A stretch of 7,473 nucleotides of DNA from DATBMY01 sp036554605. Lineage in GTDB: Bacteria; Acidobacteriota; Blastocatellia; UBA7656. Both the position numbers and the translations under genes were made by a program. The notes beneath the pieces were generated by a model. The model had not been told where the DNA came from. It did not search any database and was given only the letters and a program-made list of their open reading frames with translations. Below, piece after piece: positions 5,596 to 7,473 of the stretch; within the stretch, counting starts at the first letter, position 1; each line of letters opens with the position of its first letter. The stretch covers positions 1-7,473 of the forward strand of contig DATBMY010000457.1 of the NCBI GenBank assembly GCA_036554605.1, given 5' to 3'.

Positions 5596-7473
5596 CTACT
5601 CCTTCTCGCTATTTCTGACTTTGGCCAGATAGCTGATCGCCGGGCGAAGGTTCAGCTCGCCGAGCAATATATAGTCGCGCTCATCGTGCTTGAGCGCGCT
5701 CACGCGACTCTGCTCGTCAACGAGGTCGCCAAAGGTTATCGCCGATGCCGGACAGCTTTGCTGGCAAGCAGTCTGTATCTCGCCGTCTCTGATGGCCCGG
5801 CCTTCGTTGCGAGCCCGAATCTTTATCTCCTCGACGCGCTGCACGCAGAAGGTGCATTTTTCCATCACGCCTCGCGTCCGCACCGTCACATCGGGGTTGA
5901 GCGCGAGGTTGGCAATCGGGTCCGCGCGCTCATTTTCAAACCAGTTAAAACGGCGCACCTTGTACGGGCAGTTATTCGCGCAATAGCGGGTTCCTACACA
6001 GCGATTGTAGACCTGCATGTTCAATCCCTCGCTGCTGTGTACCGTCGCCAGCACCGGGCATACGCTCTCGCACGAGGCGTTGTCGCATTGAGAGCACATC
6101 ATCGGCTGGTGTGAGACATTCCCGTACCCTTGATCGTAATATCTGTCGACTCTAAGCCAATGCATCTCGCGCTGGCGGCGGACTTCATCACGCCCCACGA
6201 CCGGCACGTTGTTTTCAGCCTGGCAGCTAATGATGCAGGCGGAACATCCCGTGCAGGCGTTGAGGTCTATAGCCATCCCCCATTTATGCTCGCCGTATTC
6301 GTGATCTCTCCATATGCTTCTTGGTTCTGACGCATGCTCACCCTTGTTCAACCCTCCTGAGATGTATTCGCTAAAGCTCAATTCCTTGATTATCGGTCTG
6401 CCGTCGAGCGTGCCGTGGAGCTGGGTAGAAGCAAATTCGATCCTGGAAGGGAGCTTTTCCAAGCTGATTCCATTTGTCGAGTATTGAAAGGTCCCGTTCT
6501 CGAACTCGACAAAAGTATAAGCGTTCGCGCCAACATTGCTTCCCGCCTTGCCGGCCCTTCTCCTTCCGTATCCGAGCGCGATGGCGATTGTCTCGTCGTT
6601 TTGTCCGGGCTGGATGTGCGCGGGAATCTCTAGCGAGTTGGCTCCCTTACGAATGCGAACGACGGTTCCCTCTTCAAGCCCCATCTTTTCAGCAAGCGAA
6701 GGAGAGACGCTCGCGTAATTATCCCAGGTAATCTTGGTGATGGGATCGGGCAATTCCTGAAGCCATGGATTATTCGCGTAGGTCCCGTCGCGAAGCGCGA
6801 CTTTCTCGTAAAGCACAAGGCTCAGCCCTTCCGACGAATCTCCCGAGCGCTCTCGTATTCGCTCGACAGCCTTACCGATTTCCTCATCGGTGAAGACCGG
6901 TTGTTCAGTGGAGAGCGGTTCCGAAACGAACACTCCGTCATGAAGCGAGCTATCCCAGAACTGGTCGAAGGTCGCGGCTTTCGATTGTCGCCCGAAAAGC
7001 TTTCCATTCCACGTTTCGCGCAAGAATTCGTAGAACTCTCGCTGGTAGCCGCTCCAGGCGAGCAGGCTTTCTTGAAAGGCCCTTGTCTGAAAGAGTGGAG
7101 CTATGGTCGGCTGATTGAGACTGTAGACGCCGCGCGCGGGCTCGGCATCATTCCACTCTTCTAAAAAATGATGATGCGGGCAGACGTAATCTACGAGCGC
7201 CGAAGTCTCATCCATCGTCGGATTAAAGGAGATCTTCAGCGGAACTTTTGCCAGCGCGCTTGTGAATTCCTGGCTCGCGCAATAATCATAAGCCGGGTTC
7301 ACACCTGAAACGATCAATGCCGCGACCTGCCCCGCGCCCATCTCGCGTATGAGCTCGACCATCTCGGCATCACCCGCCTGTATCTGCTCGGATGCCGCCC
7401 TCAGATCAATGGTCCTTCCATACGCTCCGGTCTCCTGGTTGATGAAATTCACGAGGCATTGCGCGGCCACATC
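5596..7473 (-). CDS. actB: ActB, iron-sulfur subunit of alternative complex III (N-terminal part outside window)
   Basis: The frame is open to the right edge; 625 residues are visible of a family length of about 1000. The visible N-terminal part (about 1-330) belongs to the molybdopterin-oxidoreductase-like domain, which in ACIII carries no molybdenum cofactor. It includes VSGVNPAYDY, VCPHHHFLEEWNDAEP and a beta-rich dinucleotide-binding-like segment near 245-320. From about 396 a ferredoxin-like (PsrB/NrfC type) domain follows, with four cysteine groups: 407/410/413/417, 460/463/468/472, 492/498/502 and 540/543/570/574. The third group has only three cysteines (CVGTRYC, Thr in the usual Cys place), fitting three [4Fe-4S] and one [3Fe-4S] cluster. 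The subunit lies in the periplasm and takes electrons from ActC toward the c-type hemes. The GTG at 7470 is not the real start; actA would be expected next upstream. Confidence 0.95.
   Translation of the reverse strand, partial: DVAAQCLVNFINQETGAYGRTIDLRAASEQIQAGDAEMVELIREMGAGQVAALIVSGVNPAYDYCASQEFTSALAKVPLKISFNPTMDETSALVDYVCPHHHFLEEWNDAEPARGVYSLNQPTIAPLFQTRAFQESLLAWSGYQREFYEFLRETWNGKLFGRQSKAATFDQFWDSSLHDGVFVSEPLSTEQPVFTDEEIGKAVERIRERSGDSSEGLSLVLYEKVALRDGTYANNPWLQELPDPITKITWDNYASVSPSLAEKMGLEEGTVVRIRKGANSLEIPAHIQPGQNDETIAIALGYGRRRAGKAGSNVGANAYTFVEFENGTFQYSTNGISLEKLPSRIEFASTQLHGTLDGRPIIKELSFSEYISGGLNKGEHASEPRSIWRDHEYGEHKWGMAIDLNACTGCSACIISCQAENNVPVVGRDEVRRQREMHWLRVDRYYDQGYGNVSHQPMMCSQCDNASCESVCPVLATVHSSEGLNMQVYNRCVGTRYCANNCPYKVRRFNWFENERADPIANLALNPDVTVRTRGVMEKCTFCVQRVEEIKIRARNEGRAIRDGEIQTACQQSCPASAITFGDLVDEQSRVSALKHDERDYILLGELNLRPAISYLAKVRNSEKE

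Noticed and set aside
5141..5632. 163-residue open frame on the + strand opposite actC
   Set aside because: Antisense to conserved ActC helices, low-complexity polar composition, no family resemblance.
5575..6114. 179-residue open frame on the + strand opposite actB
   Set aside because: It lies antisense to the strongly conserved ferredoxin domain of ActB and has no recognisable protein features; it is a by-product of the codon bias of the real gene.
7468..7470. GTG at 7470 as the start of actB
   Set aside because: The frame is open to the window edge and the sequence begins in the middle of the molybdopterin-like domain, so the gene is truncated by the window.

Overview
The window looks like a chromosomal fragment from a bacterium with a mid-50s % GC genome (judged by eye). 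It holds most of an operon for alternative complex III (ACIII), the membrane quinol:electron-acceptor oxidoreductase that replaces cytochrome bc1 in many Acidobacteriota, Bacteroidota, Planctomycetota, Verrucomicrobiota, Myxococcota and Chloroflexota. A Gram-negative-type host such as an acidobacterium is my best guess, but the sequence has no taxonomic marker and this is weakly supported.

Layout. Positions 1-708 (+ strand) carry the C-terminal 60% of a thiolase (acetyl-CoA C-acyltransferase family), cut by the left edge. Everything else lies on the - strand and reads right to left as one compact gene train. The order is actB (cut by the right edge; iron-sulfur subunit), actC (NrfD-like quinol-binding membrane subunit), actD (two-helix DUF3341 subunit), actE (monoheme cytochrome c), and a large last gene that begins as actF. 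Gaps or overlaps between these genes are 8 nt, -14 nt, -4 nt and 17 nt, and each internal start has a purine-rich ribosome binding site. No stretch of more than 20 bases is non-coding, and no RNA gene, mobile element, repeat array or CRISPR was seen.

How it works together. By ACIII family knowledge, ActC oxidises membrane quinol, and ActF is a second NrfD-like membrane subunit. Electrons pass through the ActB iron-sulfur clusters to c-type hemes (ActA, presumably just beyond the right edge, and ActE) and on to a periplasmic acceptor or terminal oxidase.

The standout is the last gene. It reads without interruption from a complete ten-helix ActF into a complete twelve-helix major facilitator transporter resembling the NarK/nitrate-nitrite porter family, giving a single predicted 788-residue, about 22-helix protein. 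No stop codon separates the halves, and no ATG, GTG or TTG lies in frame in the linker before the first transporter helix. A respiratory-complex subunit covalently joined to a nitrate/nitrite-type porter is unusual and is the main candidate for something undescribed. The fused gene then meets the thiolase tail to tail, the two stop codons sharing the same TTAA, with no ActG or cytochrome oxidase gene following.
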